Shown here in pieces: positions 7,766 to 18,713 of a stretch of 64,000 nucleotides of DNA. How positions within the stretch are numbered: position 1 is the first letter of the stretch; each line of letters begins with the position of its first letter. Source of the stretch: an uncultured Pseudomonadota bacterium (GTDB lineage Bacteria > Pseudomonadota > Gammaproteobacteria > Burkholderiales > SG8-39). Where the stretch lies: the NCBI GenBank assembly GCA_903921325.1, contig CAIXPL010000006.1, positions 1 to 64,000 on the forward strand, given 5' to 3'. The position numbers and the translations under genes were made by a program. A model generated the notes under the pieces. That model saw nothing but the letters and a program-made list of their open reading frames with translations. It made no database searches and was not told the origin of the DNA.

Positions 7766-9094
7766 CTAAACACTCGTTGATGATACAAGCCTATTGCCCC
7801 AGATGCAAACCAGGTTGTCGAGACTTGTTAGTCGATCTGTTGTAAGTGCGCCACGAGCCAGCCGCCGCACACCTGCTACCCAGACATCATCGACCTGATC
7901 TCGGCCCGCAACATACACGATCTGCGCGACCGGATCGTGACAGGGCTGCATATCCCACGCACCCAGATTGATCGACGTCAGATCAGCCCACTTTCCGGGT
8001 GTGATCGATCCAATGGCTGCATCCTGACCGATTGCCCGCGCACCGCCCAAGGTGGCGGCACGCAGACTCTGGTGCGCCGAGAGGGCTTGCGGGTCCTCCG
8101 CGACACCCTTGGCGAGCAACGAGGCGAGGCGCATTTCACCCATCAGATCGAGCCGATTGTTACTGGCTGCCCCATCGGTGCCCAGGGCGAGATTGACTCC
8201 GGCCGCGATCAGAGAGTTGACTGGAGCAATGCCGCTCGCCAGCTTGAGGTTGGAACTTGGGCAGTGCACCACCGACACGCCATCGTTGGCCATCTGTGCG
8301 ATCTCGTGCGCCTGCAGGTGCACCGAGTGCACTGCGATCAATCGCGATGAGGACAGGCCGAGGGCACGCAAGCGCTCATACGGGCGAGAGCCATGGGCGA
8401 CTTCGTGCTCGGCGATTTCGTTGCGCGTTTCATGCACATGGGTGTGAATCGGCAGGTCGAGTTCCTCGGCCAGCGCGGCAACGCGGATAAGGCTCGCATC
8501 AGACACGGTATAGGGGGCGTGCGGGGCGAGGCAAAATCCGAGCGTGGGCTCATCGCGTAATCGATCACGGGCGGCCAGGCCTTTATCGAGATAGTCATCG
8601 GCGCTACTTGCATATCGCGTCGGAAAATCGATCACGACCAGACCGATCGATGCGCGCAGGCCAACCGACAGATAGGCGCGCGCCGCCGCCTCCGGGTAGA
8701 AATACATGTCGTTTACGCAGGTCACGCCGCCACGCAGCATCTCGGTCGCGGCAATCAAGGTGCCGTCATGGACGAATTCGTCTGACATGAGGCGCGCTTC
8801 GGCCGGCCAGATGCGCTCGCGCAGCCAGCGTGACAGTGGCAGTTCGTCGGCGTAACCACGCAACAGACTCATGGCCGCGTGGCTATGGGCATTCACCAGG
8901 CCTGGAATAAGGGCGTGCGTGGGTAGATCGACCGATTCGGCCGCATCGTATTGCGCGAGGGCCTGTGCGGTCGGCAGCAGCGCAACGATACGGCCTGCCA
9001 CCACAACCACACTGTGATGCTCAAGCGCGATCCCCTGCGGTTCCACCGGGATGACCCAGCGGGCATTGATCAGAGTATCGGCAGGGAGGCGCAT
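7766..9094 (-). CDS. mtaD: TRZ/ATZ-family deaminase (methylthioadenosine/S-adenosylhomocysteine deaminase type)
   Basis: A metal-dependent amidohydrolase of 442 residues. The metal ligands are visible as HSH in LVNAHSHAAM, HTHVHE, HSVHL and the aspartate in LGTDGAASNN. The family includes 5-methylthioadenosine/S-adenosylhomocysteine deaminases and the related TRZ/ATZ chlorohydrolases. The position upstream of gyrA, divergent and near ubiG, is common in betaproteobacteria for the MtaD-like member. I chose ATG 9094 (MRLPADTLINARW). The frame continues upstream to 9235 only through a heptamer repeat that encodes PPATCHL repeats, which is not protein-like. Substrate cannot be fixed by sequence alone. 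Confidence 0.8.
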   Translation of the reverse strand: MRLPADTLINARWVIPVEPQGIALEHHSVVVVAGRIVALLPTAQALAQYDAAESVDLPTHALIPGLVNAHSHAAMSLLRGYADELPLSRWLRERIWPAEARLMSDEFVHDGTLIAATEMLRGGVTCVNDMYFYPEAAARAYLSVGLRASIGLVVIDFPTRYASSADDYLDKGLAARDRLRDEPTLGFCLAPHAPYTVSDASLIRVAALAEELDLPIHTHVHETRNEIAEHEVAHGSRPYERLRALGLSSSRLIAVHSVHLQAHEIAQMANDGVSVVHCPSSNLKLASGIAPVNSLIAAGVNLALGTDGAASNNRLDLMGEMRLASLLAKGVAEDPQALSAHQSLRAATLGGARAIGQDAAIGSITPGKWADLTSINLGAWDMQPCHDPVAQIVYVAGRDQVDDVWVAGVRRLARGALTTDRLTSLDNLVCIWGNRLVSSTSV

Positions 9095-9480
9095 GTCGGT
9101 TGGGTGGACAGGGGAAAGTGGCGAGTGGCAGGTGGCAGGTGGCAGGTGGCAGGTGGCAGGCGGCAGGTGATACTGGCAAAGTCCAGGGGGAAAGATGCAC
9201 GCCGACAAGACCAGACGGACTAACCTGCGGCGCAACGCGATCCAGGACGGCGCGCAAATTCTACGCTTGCGGCCGTTTTAGCCCGCCACCGTGGTGATAG
9301 AGGCGACCGAGGCACACGCCGAGGTGTCGCCGGTGCCCCTGAACCCCCCCTTGGGATGCTAAACTCGCATGTTTTCCGTCTTGTGAACTCGATGCGCCTG
9401 CCGCTGGCAGTCGCGACAACAATCGCGCTAGCCACCGGGCAGCATTTCCCGTGGCGCCGACGCGAACAGACTTTCTGAGC
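9095..9480. promoter_or_regulatory. Divergent intergenic region between mtaD and gyrA
   Basis: This 386-base region holds no gene. It contains a heptanucleotide tandem repeat close to the mtaD start and must carry the promoters for both divergent genes. A possible extended -10 for gyrA, TGCTAAACT (9358-9365), lies about 115 bases before the gyrA start with no clear -35. Confidence 0.4.
9125..9166. repeat. Heptanucleotide tandem repeat (GTGGCAG, six units)
   Basis: Five exact copies of GTGGCAG are followed by one variant GCGGCAG in strict 7-base register. The repeat lies 30 bases upstream of the mtaD ATG, in its leader. Seven-base units are prone to slippage, and the number could vary between strains. 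Confidence 0.9.
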
Positions 9481-12171
9481 ATGGATCCGTTCGCCAAAGA
9501 AACTCTCCCGATCAGTCTCGAAGACGAGATGCGTCGCTCGTATCTCGATTATGCGATGAGCGTGATCGTTGGACGAGCCCTGCCCGATGTGCGCGACGGC
9601 CTGAAGCCCGTGCACCGACGGGTGCTGTTCGCCATGCACGAGGCCAACACGGTGTGGAACCGGGCCTACGTGAAATGTGCCCGCGTGGTGGGCGATGTGC
9701 TGGGCAAGTATCACCCGCACGGCGATTCGGCCACCTACGAAGCGCTGGTGCGCATGGCGCAGGATTTCTCCATGCGCTACACCCTGATCGATGGTCAGGG
9801 CAATTTTGGTTCGGTCGATGGCGATGCCGCCGCCGCCTATCGTTACACCGAGTGCCGCCTGGAACGACTCGCGGGCGAACTGCTGGCCGACATCGACAAG
9901 GAGACAGTCGATTTCGCACCCAATTACGACGGCAAGGAGCAGGAGCCTACCGTTCTGCCGGCACGTCTGCCCAATCTGCTGGTAAACGGCTCCTCGGGCA
10001 TTGCGGTCGGTATGGCCACCAATATCCCGCCGCACAATCTGCGCGAGACGATCGATGCCTGTATTGCGCTGCTCGATCAGCCCGCGCTCACCATCGATGA
10101 CCTGATTGCCATCGTTCAGGCCCCCGACTTTCCGACCCGCGGCATCATCTACGGCCTCACCGGTGTGCACGAGGGCTATCGTACCGGACGCGGCCGGGTG
10201 GTGATCCGTGCGCGTACCCATGTCGAGGAGATCAAATCCTCGGGGCGCACCGCGATCATCGTCGATGAACTGCCTTACCAGGTGAACAAGAAGTCGCTGC
10301 TGCAGCGCATTGCCGATCTGGTGCATGACAAGAAGCTCGAAGGCATCGCCGACATGCAGGATGAGTCGGACAAATCCGGCATGCGCGTGGTGATCGAGTT
10401 GAAGCGCGGCGAGCAGCCCGAAGTGGTGCTCAACAATCTCTATAAGCAGACGCAACTGCAGGACAGTTTCGGCATCAACATGGTGGCGCTGGTCGATGGC
10501 CAGCCGCGCCTGCTCAACTTGAAGCAGATGCTGTGGGAGTTTGTCTCGCACCGGCGCGAAGTGGTCACGCGGCGGGTGATCTTCGATCTGCGCAAGGCAC
10601 GCGAACGTGCCCATATTCAGGAAGGACTGGCCGTTGCGCTGTCCAACGTCGATGAGATGATTGCGCTCATCAAGGCCTCGCGCACCCGGCCCGAAGCGAA
10701 GGAAGGCTTGCTTGGCCGCGTCTGGCCCTCCGATACCGTTGAGGCCATGCTCGCGCGCACCCCGCCCGGGGCCACCCGCGATGAAAGCGATACCCGCGAT
10801 TTCGGTATGCGTGCCGGTGGTTACCGGCTCTCCGAGACTCAGGCGCAAGCCATCTTGGAGATGCAACTGCAGCGGCTCACGGGTCTGGATCAGAGCCGTA
10901 TCGTCGAGGAATACGCCGAGCTGCTGGCGCAGATTGCCGATTACCTGGATATTCTGGCGCGACCCGAACGCATCACCACGATCATCCGCGAAGAGCTCAG
11001 CGCGATCCGCGAGCAATATGGCGATGAGCGCAAGAGCGAGATCGTCACCCACGCTGAGGATCTCGATCTCGAGGATCTGATCACGCCCGAGGATGTGGTC
11101 ATCACCTTCTCGCATGCCGGCTACATCAAGGCGCAGCCGCTGGCTGATTACAGCGCGCAGAACCGTGGCGGCCGCGGCAAGCAGGCGATGGACACCAAGG
11201 ATGATGATTTCATCGAGCGTCTGTTCGTCGCCCATACGCACGATTACATTCTGTGCTTCTCCAATTACGGCCGGGTCTATTGGCTGAAGGCCTACCAGGT
11301 GCCGCAAGGCAACCGGCAAAGCCGCGGCAAGCCCATCGTCAATGTGCTGGCGCTTGCCGAGGGCGAACGCATCAGTGTGGTGCTGCCGGTCAAGCAGTTC
11401 GATGAAACCCAGTTTGTGTTCATGGCCACCGCGCGCGGCACGGTGAAAAAGACGCCGCTGATTGATTTTTCGCGTCCGCGCGAGCGCGGCATCATCGCGG
11501 TCGATCTGGACGATGGCGACTATCTGATAGGCGCTGCGATCACCGACGGCCGCTACGACGTCATGCTGTTCTCGGATGTGGGCAAGGCGGTGCGCTTTGA
11601 GGAAACCGACGTGCGTCCGATGGGCCGCAACGCCCGCGGCGTGCGTGGCATGCGCCTGTTTGATTCGCAGCGGGTGATCTCGATGCTGGTGGCCGACGAT
11701 GAGCGTCGCACCGTCCTCACCGCGACCGCCAACGGTTACGGCAAGCGCACCGCGATGTCGGAATACCCGCGTCGCGGCCGTGGTACCAATGGCGTGATTG
11801 CCATTCAGCAAAGCGAGCGCAATGGTCCGGTGATCGGGGCTGTTCTGGTTGAACCGACCGATGAGCTGATGCTGATCTCCACCGCCGGGGTGCTGATCCG
11901 CACACGGGTCGATCAAATCCGCGTGCTGGGTCGCGCGACGCAGGGCGTGACCCTGATCAATCTCGACCCGGGATCACTTCTTGCCGGCATCGAGCGCGTG
12001 GTTGAGGCCGACGATCCGGCCGGCGCGCTGGTCTCACTTGGGCAGTCTGCGCCCGGCGACATGAGCGGTGACACAGTCGAGTCTGATGCCGGTGCGGCTG
12101 GTTCAGTGCCCGGTGCCGATGGGGAACCGGATGCCGAGGGCGGTCCGGACACCGATGCGTCGGGTTCATAA
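9481..12171 (+). CDS. gyrA: DNA gyrase subunit A
   Basis: GyrA is the DNA-breaking and rejoining subunit of gyrase, working with GyrB to introduce negative supercoils. The 896-residue protein has the catalytic tyrosine Y122 in YRYTECR, and the quinolone region [17 protein letters not shown] with Ser83 and Glu87. The GyrA box variant QNRGGRGKQ is in the C-terminal beta-pinwheel. The last 50 residues or so are an acidic, Asp/Glu/Gly/Ser-rich tail. I chose ATG 9481 ([10 protein letters not shown]), ten codons inside the longest frame, because it matches family N-termini. It overlaps serC by 17 bases, suggesting coupled translation. Confidence 0.97.
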   Translation: MDPFAKETLPISLEDEMRRSYLDYAMSVIVGRALPDVRDGLKPVHRRVLFAMHEANTVWNRAYVKCARVVGDVLGKYHPHGDSATYEALVRMAQDFSMRYTLIDGQGNFGSVDGDAAAAYRYTECRLERLAGELLADIDKETVDFAPNYDGKEQEPTVLPARLPNLLVNGSSGIAVGMATNIPPHNLRETIDACIALLDQPALTIDDLIAIVQAPDFPTRGIIYGLTGVHEGYRTGRGRVVIRARTHVEEIKSSGRTAIIVDELPYQVNKKSLLQRIADLVHDKKLEGIADMQDESDKSGMRVVIELKRGEQPEVVLNNLYKQTQLQDSFGINMVALVDGQPRLLNLKQMLWEFVSHRREVVTRRVIFDLRKARERAHIQEGLAVALSNVDEMIALIKASRTRPEAKEGLLGRVWPSDTVEAMLARTPPGATRDESDTRDFGMRAGGYRLSETQAQAILEMQLQRLTGLDQSRIVEEYAELLAQIADYLDILARPERITTIIREELSAIREQYGDERKSEIVTHAEDLDLEDLITPEDVVITFSHAGYIKAQPLADYSAQNRGGRGKQAMDTKDDDFIERLFVAHTHDYILCFSNYGRVYWLKAYQVPQGNRQSRGKPIVNVLALAEGERISVVLPVKQFDETQFVFMATARGTVKKTPLIDFSRPRERGIIAVDLDDGDYLIGAAITDGRYDVMLFSDVGKAVRFEETDVRPMGRNARGVRGMRLFDSQRVISMLVADDERRTVLTATANGYGKRTAMSEYPRRGRGTNGVIAIQQSERNGPVIGAVLVEPTDELMLISTAGVLIRTRVDQIRVLGRATQGVTLINLDPGSLLAGIERVVEADDPAGALVSLGQSAPGDMSGDTVESDAGAAGSVPGADGEPDAEGGPDTDASGS

Positions 12172-13237
12172 TTTCAGCGCTGGGCCGGCGATACTGCCCG
12201 AGCCGGTCCTTGCGCAGGCGCAAGCCGAAATGCTCGATTGGGAAGGTGCCGGCGTATCGGTGATGGAGATGAGCCATCGCGGGCGCGAGTTTGGCCAGAT
12301 CATTACCGAAGCGGAAGCCGACCTGCGCACGCTGCTGGCGATTCCGTCGGGCTACAAAGTGCTCTTCCTGCAAGGCGGGGCCACCTTGCAGTTCTCGATG
12401 GTGCCGCTCAATCTGATGGCTCGCGGCGGCCCGCCTGACTACGTGATCACTGGCGAATGGTCAGCCAAGGCGGCGCGCGAGGCGGCACGTTTTGGTGTGC
12501 GACATATCGCCGCCGCGACACCGCCTGACAATCACACCTGCGTACCCGCGCAATCGGACTGGCAGCTTCATGACGATGCGGCCTATGTGCACTATTGTTC
12601 CAACGAGACGGTGCACGGCGTTGAATACCACTGGATCCCAGAGACCGGTAACGTGCCGCTGGTGGCCGACATGTCATCCCATCTGCTCGCCGCGCCGCTC
12701 GATGTCAGTCGCTTTGGCCTCATCTATGCCGGAGCGCAGAAGAACATCGGCCCAGCGGGTCTGGTCATTGTGATCATGCGTGATGAGTTACTCGGCGGCG
12801 CGGGGCCCGGTTGTCCCGAACTGCTCGACTACCAGATTCATGCCCAGGCGCATTCGATGCGCAACACGCCGGCGACCTGGTCCATATACATTGCCGGACT
12901 GGTGTTCAAGTGGTTGCTCGCGCAGGGCGGCCTCGGTGCCATGGATGCCCTCAACGACAAGAAAGCAGCCTTGCTCTACGGGGCAATTGATCGCAGCAGC
13001 CTGTATCGCAATCCAGTGGCCGTGGCCGATCGCTCGCGCATGAATGTGCCCTTTATTCTGCGCAAGGAGGGGCTCGATGAGCTCTTTTTGAGCGGCGCCG
13101 AGGAGCGCGGTCTCACGCAATTGCGCGGCCATCGTTCGGTCGGCGGCATGCGCGCGTCGATCTACAATGCCATGCCCATGGCAGGGGTCCAGGCCTTGGT
13201 GGACTATCTGGGCGAATTTGAATCGCGGCACGGCTGA
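12155..13237 (+). CDS. serC: Phosphoserine aminotransferase
   Basis: SerC is a PLP enzyme converting 3-phosphohydroxypyruvate to phosphoserine in serine synthesis, and it also acts in pyridoxine synthesis. The 360-residue sequence starts [19 protein letters not shown], a standard SerC N-terminus. The PLP lysine is in [29 protein letters not shown] and the C-terminal [12 protein letters not shown] are also typical. Start ATG 12155 lies inside the end of gyrA. The longer frame from 12068 has no family support. It is the first gene of the serC-pheA-hisC-tyrA-aroA-cmk run. Confidence 0.96.
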   Translation: MRRVHNFSAGPAILPEPVLAQAQAEMLDWEGAGVSVMEMSHRGREFGQIITEAEADLRTLLAIPSGYKVLFLQGGATLQFSMVPLNLMARGGPPDYVITGEWSAKAAREAARFGVRHIAAATPPDNHTCVPAQSDWQLHDDAAYVHYCSNETVHGVEYHWIPETGNVPLVADMSSHLLAAPLDVSRFGLIYAGAQKNIGPAGLVIVIMRDELLGGAGPGCPELLDYQIHAQAHSMRNTPATWSIYIAGLVFKWLLAQGGLGAMDALNDKKAALLYGAIDRSSLYRNPVAVADRSRMNVPFILRKEGLDELFLSGAEERGLTQLRGHRSVGGMRASIYNAMPMAGVQALVDYLGEFESRHG

Positions 13238-13247
13238 GAGGCTTACC

Positions 13248-14408
13248 ATGACCACACCGCCAGCGAACACGACACCGCCAACGGGCGCCACTGCGGCAGT
13301 CGATGAGCACATTGCGCAGCGGCGCACTCGCATCGATCAGATCGACCAGGCCATCGTGGCGCTCCTGGGTGAGCGTGCCACAACGGCACAGGCGATCGGT
13401 GCGCTCAAGGGCGCAGCCCCGGTCTACCGACCCGAGCGCGAGGCGCAGGTGCTCGCCGCGGCTGAAGCGGGCGAGCGTGGCCCCTTGTCGCCCGAGGCGA
13501 TCCGCCGGGTGTTTGTGGAAATCATCTCGGCCTGCCGAGGTCTGGAGCGTACGTCCCGCGTTGCTTATCTGGGACCGCGCGGCACCTTCAGCGAGATGGC
13601 GGTGGTGCAGCATTTTGGCAGTTCGGTCGAGGCGCAGTCCTTGCCCTCGATCGATGATGTGGTGCGTGCGGTGGAATCCGGTGCGGCCGATTTTGCGATG
13701 GTGCCCGTTGAGAATTCCACTGAAGGGGCGATCGGGCGGTCGCTTGATCTGATGTTGCAGACTCCGCTTAGGGCCTGTGGCGAGGTGATCGTACGGGTGC
13801 GGCAGAATTTCATGACTCGTGAAGCGGCGGTGGCGAGTGTCACCAAAGTCTATTCGCACGCGCAGTCGCTCGCGCAGTGTCATGGTTGGCTGTCGCGGCA
13901 TCTGCCGGCGGCCGAGCGGATCGCCGTTTCCAGCAACGCCGAAGCGGCCCGCATGGCCTCATGCGAACCAGGCACGGCAGCCATTGGCCCTGCGATTGCT
14001 GCCAGCCATTATGGGCTGGCGATTCTTGCCCCCAATATCGAAGATGAATCGACCAACCGCACCCGTTTTCTGGTGCTGGGCAATCAGGATGCCGCGCCCT
14101 CGGGGCGCGATCGCACCTCGCTCGTGATGTCTGCGCACAATCGCCCCGGTGCAGTGCATGCGCTGCTGAGCCCGTTTGCCGAGGCCGGTGTCAGCATGTC
14201 GCGCATCGAGTCGCGTCCGGCACGCACCAGTACCTGGGAGTATTACTTCTTTATCGATATCGAAGGCCATCGTAACGATCCGCCGGTGGCACAGGCATTG
14301 GCGCGTCTGGAAGGCCAGGCCCCGTTTCTCAAAGTAATCGGATCGTATCCTGCAACCCCCGGTCCGGTGGCGTCGCAGGCTACCGTGTCCCCGGAGACCC
14401 CGCGATGA
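13248..14408 (+). CDS. pheA: Bifunctional chorismate mutase / prephenate dehydratase
   Basis: PheA converts chorismate to prephenate and then to phenylpyruvate for phenylalanine synthesis. The 386-residue protein has an N-terminal chorismate mutase helix bundle (about residues 15-100, with RRTRIDQIDQAIVALL). A prephenate dehydratase domain follows, starting YLGPRGTFSE and containing NSTEGAIGRS and TRFLVLG. A C-terminal ACT domain (ESRPARTSTWEYYFFID) is the likely site of feedback inhibition by phenylalanine. Start ATG 13248 follows the serC stop by 10 bases. The stop overlaps the hisC start (ATGA). Confidence 0.96.
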   Translation: MTTPPANTTPPTGATAAVDEHIAQRRTRIDQIDQAIVALLGERATTAQAIGALKGAAPVYRPEREAQVLAAAEAGERGPLSPEAIRRVFVEIISACRGLERTSRVAYLGPRGTFSEMAVVQHFGSSVEAQSLPSIDDVVRAVESGAADFAMVPVENSTEGAIGRSLDLMLQTPLRACGEVIVRVRQNFMTREAAVASVTKVYSHAQSLAQCHGWLSRHLPAAERIAVSSNAEAARMASCEPGTAAIGPAIAASHYGLAILAPNIEDESTNRTRFLVLGNQDAAPSGRDRTSLVMSAHNRPGAVHALLSPFAEAGVSMSRIESRPARTSTWEYYFFIDIEGHRNDPPVAQALARLEGQAPFLKVIGSYPATPGPVASQATVSPETPR

Positions 14409-15571
14409 CCAAACCGTGTGTAGGCCCAGCGCTGAGCGCTAGCTGTGACCCGTGCGAACACGTCCCTGACTATATTCGCGCAATTGCCCCTTATCAGCCG
14501 GGCAAGCCGGTGAGCGAACTGGCGCGCGAGTATGGTCTTGAAGAAGCCTCGATCATCAAACTGGCATCGAATGAAAATCCGCTGGGCTTGCCCCCCGCGG
14601 CGCGCGTTGCCATCGAGCGCGAGTTGCACGAACTGGCGCGCTACCCGGATGGCAATCAGTACGATCTGAAGGTGGCGATATCGGAGCGCACCGGCTGGCC
14701 GATCGAGGGCATCGTGGTGGGCAATGGCTCCAACGATCTGCTTGAGATGGCCGCCGCCGCGCTGCTTGCGCCGGGCCGCGCCTGCGTATTTTCGCAACAC
14801 GCCTTTGCTGTCTATCCGCTGGCCACCCAGGCACGCGGGGCGCAGTCGATCATGGTGCCGGCGCGCGACTACGCGCATGACATGCCCGCCATGGCACGTG
14901 CTGTCACCGAGACGACCCGGCTCATGTTTGTGGCCAATCCCAATAATCCAACGGGCACCTTTGCGCCCCAGGGCCAGATCGAGACGCTGCTCAATAGCGT
15001 ACCGCGCAGCGTTCTGGTGGTGCTCGATGAGGCCTATAACGAATACCTGCCCGCTGAGTGCCGCTATGACGCGACGCGCTGGCTGCCTGAACATCCCAAC
15101 CTGATGATCGTGCGCACCTTCTCCAAGGTCTACGGCCTGGCCGGTTTGCGCGTGGGTTATGCACTGATGCATCCGGCCATGGCCGACATGCTCAACCGGG
15201 TGCGTCAGCCGTTCAACGTCAATAATCTGGCCCTGGTGGCAGCCAGGGCGGCATTGGGCGATGAACGATTTGTCGAGCGCAGCTTTGCGCTCAATCGCGA
15301 AGGCATGGCGCAACTGGAGTCGGGCTTTCGCAAACTGTCGCTGGAATGGATTCCGTCATTTGCGAACTTTGTGAGCGTGCGTATTCCGCGCCGCGAAGGC
15401 AAACCACAGGCGATGGTGGTGTTCGAGCAACTGCTACGTCGTGGGGTCATCGTGCGGCCAGTTGGTGGCTATCAGATGCCCGATCACCTGCGGATCACCA
15501 TCGGATTGCCGCAAGAGAATGAGCGCTTTCTGATTGCGCTGCGCGACTCCCTGCAGGAAACCCACGCTTGA
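14405..15571 (+). CDS. hisC: Histidinol-phosphate/aromatic aminotransferase HisC
   Basis: A class-I/II PLP aminotransferase of 388 residues. The N-terminal part contains KLASNENPLG, the substrate-binding region typical of HisC. NPNNPTGTF, VLDEAYNEY and the PLP-lysine region TFSKVYGLAGLRVGY follow. Within the gyrA-serC-pheA-hisC-tyrA-aroA cluster of betaproteobacteria, this copy is usually the second HisC and may also transaminate phenylpyruvate and hydroxyphenylpyruvate. Its neighbours pheA and tyrA support an aromatic role. Its start overlaps the pheA stop and its stop overlaps the tyrA start. Confidence 0.92.
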   Translation: MTKPCVGPALSASCDPCEHVPDYIRAIAPYQPGKPVSELAREYGLEEASIIKLASNENPLGLPPAARVAIERELHELARYPDGNQYDLKVAISERTGWPIEGIVVGNGSNDLLEMAAAALLAPGRACVFSQHAFAVYPLATQARGAQSIMVPARDYAHDMPAMARAVTETTRLMFVANPNNPTGTFAPQGQIETLLNSVPRSVLVVLDEAYNEYLPAECRYDATRWLPEHPNLMIVRTFSKVYGLAGLRVGYALMHPAMADMLNRVRQPFNVNNLALVAARAALGDERFVERSFALNREGMAQLESGFRKLSLEWIPSFANFVSVRIPRREGKPQAMVVFEQLLRRGVIVRPVGGYQMPDHLRITIGLPQENERFLIALRDSLQETHA

Positions 15572-16440
15572 TCCCCTGCGTTGCCATTGTCGGGGTTGGT
15601 CTGATCGGTGGTTCGTTTTCGCTTGCGTTGCGCGAGGCCAAAGCGGTTGGTCGGGTAATCGGTGTCGGCCGCTTGCCCGAAAACAATGCCCAGGCGCTGG
15701 CCCTTGGTGTGGTCGATGAGATCACCGATCTGGTGAGCGCGGTGGCGCAGGCCGATTTTGTGTTGGTGGCGACGCCGGTCGGGCAGATGGAAGCCATCTT
15801 TGCCGAACTCGCACCGCATTTGCGTGCCAATGCCGTGCTCACCGATGCCGGCAGCACTAAAGGCGATGTGGTGGCGGCGGCGCGCCGTGCGCTCGGCCAC
15901 CGAATTGCTCAATTTGTGCCCGGTCATCCAGTCGCCGGAGCAGAAAAAAGTGGTGCTGCCGCCGCACTTGCCGGTCTGTACCAAAAGCGCCGGGTGGTCC
16001 TTACCGCGCTCCCGGAGAATCCGCCCGAGGTGGTTGCGCGAGTCGCCGCCGCCTGGCAAACCTGTGGCGCGGTGGTCACGCAGATGAGCGTGGCCGAGCA
16101 TGATCAGGTGCTGGCCGCGGTGAGCCATCTGCCACATATGCTCGCCTATGCCCTGGTTGAAAACATAGTGGCAGATGCCAACGCCGACACGCTCTGGCAA
16201 TTTGCCGCTGGCGGATTTCGCGATTTCAGCCGCATCGCCTCCAGTCACCCCGAGATGTGGCGTGATATCAGTGTTGCCAATCGCGCAGCGTTGCTTGCGC
16301 GAATCGATAGCTACTCGCAGACGCTCGCCGATCTGCGCGGATTGATCGAGGCAGGTGACGCGGCATCGCTCGAAGCATGGTTTCAGCGGGCGCGTGATCA
16401 GCGCAACGCCTGGTTGCAGCGCTTCGAGGCGGGGCGCTGA
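15568..16440 (+). CDS. tyrA: Prephenate dehydrogenase
   Basis: TyrA oxidatively decarboxylates prephenate to 4-hydroxyphenylpyruvate for tyrosine, using NAD(P). The 290-residue protein starts with a Rossmann fold, [17 protein letters not shown]. It then has [11 protein letters not shown] and [13 protein letters not shown], both characteristic of prephenate dehydrogenase. There is no fused mutase or ACT domain. The start is TTG 15568, which overlaps the hisC stop (TTGA). No better start is available, since the Rossmann strand begins five residues later. Part of the coupled aromatic operon. Confidence 0.94.
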   Translation: MIPCVAIVGVGLIGGSFSLALREAKAVGRVIGVGRLPENNAQALALGVVDEITDLVSAVAQADFVLVATPVGQMEAIFAELAPHLRANAVLTDAGSTKGDVVAAARRALGHRIAQFVPGHPVAGAEKSGAAAALAGLYQKRRVVLTALPENPPEVVARVAAAWQTCGAVVTQMSVAEHDQVLAAVSHLPHMLAYALVENIVADANADTLWQFAAGGFRDFSRIASSHPEMWRDISVANRAALLARIDSYSQTLADLRGLIEAGDAASLEAWFQRARDQRNAWLQRFEAGR

Positions 16441-16442
16441 AC

Positions 16443-17783
16443 GTGCCTGACTATCCGCCGAGCCTGCTGCTGTCTGCAGTCCGATCGGTGCGCGGTGAGG
16501 TGCGCCTGCCCGGGTCCAAGAGCATTTCCAATCGCACTTTGTTGCTCGCGGCGTTGTCGCAGGGCACGACGGAACTCACCGGGCTGTTGGCCTCAGATGA
16601 CACCGAGCGCATGCTCGATGCGCTCGCCCTCCTTGGGGTGCAGGTGGTTCGGCTCGAATCCATCGACGGTCAGCCGCGGGTGCAGGTCGTGGGCTGCGGC
16701 GGCCACTGGCCCGTGCGCCGTGCCGAGCTTTATCTGGGGAATGCGGGGACCGCCTATCGCCCCCTCACGGCCGTGCTCGCCTTTGGATCTGATCGCGATA
16801 CCTGTTATCGCCTGAGTGGCGTGCCGCGCATGCATGAACGGCCGGTCGGCGATCTGGTGGATGCGCTTCGATCACTGGGCTATCCGATCCGCTACCTCGG
16901 GCAGAAAGGCTATCCACCGCTTGAGATCGGGGGCGAACCGATTGGGCAGGCGCGCAGTGCAGTCGTTAACGCCGCCAGCGTGCGGGTGCGCGGCTCTGTC
17001 TCCAGTCAGTTTCTGACTGCGCTTCTGATGGCGGCGCCGCTGGGTGGGCGCGCCCTGCAGATCGAGCTCGAGGGTGAACTCATTTCACGACCCTACATCG
17101 ACATCACAGTAAACATGATGGCGCGCTTCGGGGTCACTGTTGAGCGCGCAGGCGCCGATCGATTCGTCGTGCCAGCCACGGCGTGCTATCAATCGCCGGG
17201 CCGCCTCGCGGTTGAAGGGGATGCCTCGGCGGCCTCCTACTTCCTGGCTGCCGGTGCGATCGCTGGCGGACCGGTGCGGGTGCTCGGAGTGGGGCAGGCG
17301 AGCATCCAGGGCGATGTCGGATTCGTCGACCTGTTGCGCGCCATGGGCGCTCAGGTCAGCCTTGGGTCCGACTGGATCGAGGTGACCCGTGGTAGTCAGC
17401 CGCTGCGGGCGTTTGACCGTGATTTCAATGACATACCGGATGCCGCGATGACCGCGGCCATGCTTGCGCTGTTTGCCGATCGCCCCTCGACACTGCGCAA
17501 TATTGGCAGTTGGCGGGTGAAGGAGACTGACCGCATTGCCGCCATGGCTACCGAATTGGCCAAACTCGGGGCTACTGTGGAATCCGGCCCTGACTGGCTT
17601 CGGGTGGGGCCGCCGCGTGAGTGGCGCGCCGCCGCGATCGACACCTACGACGATCACCGGATGGCGATGTGCTTCTCCCTGGCCGCGCTCGCCGGCATCG
17701 CGGTGACGATCAATGAGCCGGACTGTGTCGCCAAGACCTATCCGGATTACTTCGAGCACTTCGCGCGCCTGGTGAGCGAATGA
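16443..17783 (+). CDS. aroA: 3-phosphoshikimate 1-carboxyvinyltransferase (EPSP synthase)
   Basis: AroA joins shikimate-3-phosphate and phosphoenolpyruvate to make EPSP, the sixth step of the shikimate pathway. The 446-residue protein has [17 protein letters not shown] at the N-terminus, [15 protein letters not shown] (the phosphoenolpyruvate site) and [19 protein letters not shown] lies near the C-terminus. The GNAGTAYRP form indicates a class I enzyme. It starts with GTG 16443, two bases after tyrA, and its stop overlaps the cmk start. Confidence 0.97.
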   Translation: MPDYPPSLLLSAVRSVRGEVRLPGSKSISNRTLLLAALSQGTTELTGLLASDDTERMLDALALLGVQVVRLESIDGQPRVQVVGCGGHWPVRRAELYLGNAGTAYRPLTAVLAFGSDRDTCYRLSGVPRMHERPVGDLVDALRSLGYPIRYLGQKGYPPLEIGGEPIGQARSAVVNAASVRVRGSVSSQFLTALLMAAPLGGRALQIELEGELISRPYIDITVNMMARFGVTVERAGADRFVVPATACYQSPGRLAVEGDASAASYFLAAGAIAGGPVRVLGVGQASIQGDVGFVDLLRAMGAQVSLGSDWIEVTRGSQPLRAFDRDFNDIPDAAMTAAMLALFADRPSTLRNIGSWRVKETDRIAAMATELAKLGATVESGPDWLRVGPPREWRAAAIDTYDDHRMAMCFSLAALAGIAVTINEPDCVAKTYPDYFEHFARLVSE

Positions 17784-18454
17784 TGACGGTGATGACGGTG
17801 ATGACGATTCCAGTCATTACGATTGACGGTCCGTCGGCCTCCGGCAAGGGCACGGTGGCTGCGCGCGTCGCCGAGCGCCTGGGGTTTCATTATCTGGATA
17901 GCGGCGCGCTCTATCGCGCCGCGGCTGTTGCATCGATCCACGCGGGCATCGATCCTCAGGATGAACCGCGTCTGGTCGAACGGGTGCGTAGCCTGCAATT
18001 GCGCTGCGCGGGTGAACGGGTGCTAATGGACGGCGAGGACGTGTCGGCGGCCATTCGCACCGAGGAGGCCGGTGTGCGCTCGTCCCAGGTGGCGGCAGTG
18101 CCCGGTGTGCGCGCCGCGCTGCTTGATCTGCAACGCGGGTTTCTGCAGGCCCCCGGGCTGGTGGCCGATGGACGCGATATGGGTACCGTCGTTTTTCCGC
18201 AGGCGCGGCTCAAGGTGTTTCTCACCGCGAGTGCCCTCATACGCGCACAAAGACGTCATAAGCAGTTGATCGAAAAAGGCTTCTCTGCTAATCTCGATGC
18301 CCTTTTGCGTGATTTGCAAGAGCGTGATGAGCGCGATCGATCGCGCGCCGTGGCACCGCTTGCAGCGGCCCCTGGCGCCCGTGAGATCGACTCATCCACG
18401 CTCACCATCGTCCAGGTGGTGGATCAGATCCTGCGGTGGTATGCACAGGCTTAG
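17780..18454 (+). CDS. cmk: Cytidylate kinase
   Basis: Cmk phosphorylates CMP and dCMP with ATP. The 224-residue protein has the P-loop GPSASGKGT near the N-terminus, [10 protein letters not shown] for nucleotide binding, [13 protein letters not shown] and the LID-like region [13 protein letters not shown]. The start is ambiguous. ATG 17780 overlaps the aroA stop, but the first codons are a repeated ATGACGGTG (17783-17800), giving further in-frame ATG codons at 17783, 17792 and 17801. The functional core begins at [10 protein letters not shown]. It is followed, as in most proteobacteria, by rpsA. Confidence 0.95.
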   Translation: MMTVMTVMTIPVITIDGPSASGKGTVAARVAERLGFHYLDSGALYRAAAVASIHAGIDPQDEPRLVERVRSLQLRCAGERVLMDGEDVSAAIRTEEAGVRSSQVAAVPGVRAALLDLQRGFLQAPGLVADGRDMGTVVFPQARLKVFLTASALIRAQRRHKQLIEKGFSANLDALLRDLQERDERDRSRAVAPLAAAPGAREIDSSTLTIVQVVDQILRWYAQA

Positions 18455-18713
18455 CAGTCACGCAGGAACGGTCGTGGCAAATCAGTCTTGATCACGAATT
18501 GATATCACCGCTACTGCGTTCAGTCAGTCGCAGGGCAGCAGGTGTAGTACCGCAGTCGAATACATGCAGTTGCAGTACGGCAGTACAACGGTGGCGTAGC
18601 CCGAACGATTCTGGCCGCGTCGAATAGCAACCAACCCCGAACCGGCATTCGTTTCTGTACCGCCAGGCTCCTGCGGAGTCGCACCCGGTCGGGTCAATCA
18701 GCGTCCCCTAACC

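Noticed and set aside
9125-9235. Extended N-terminus of the MtaD-like protein through the heptamer repeat
   Set aside because: The extension would read as repeated PPATCHL units and lacks family support. ATG 9094 matches the usual N-terminus.
9220-11916. An 898-residue minus-strand open frame opposite gyrA
   Set aside because: It is an antisense shadow caused by the high G+C codon pattern of gyrA. Its residue composition (many His, Gln, Asp, Arg) and lack of any family motif argue against coding.
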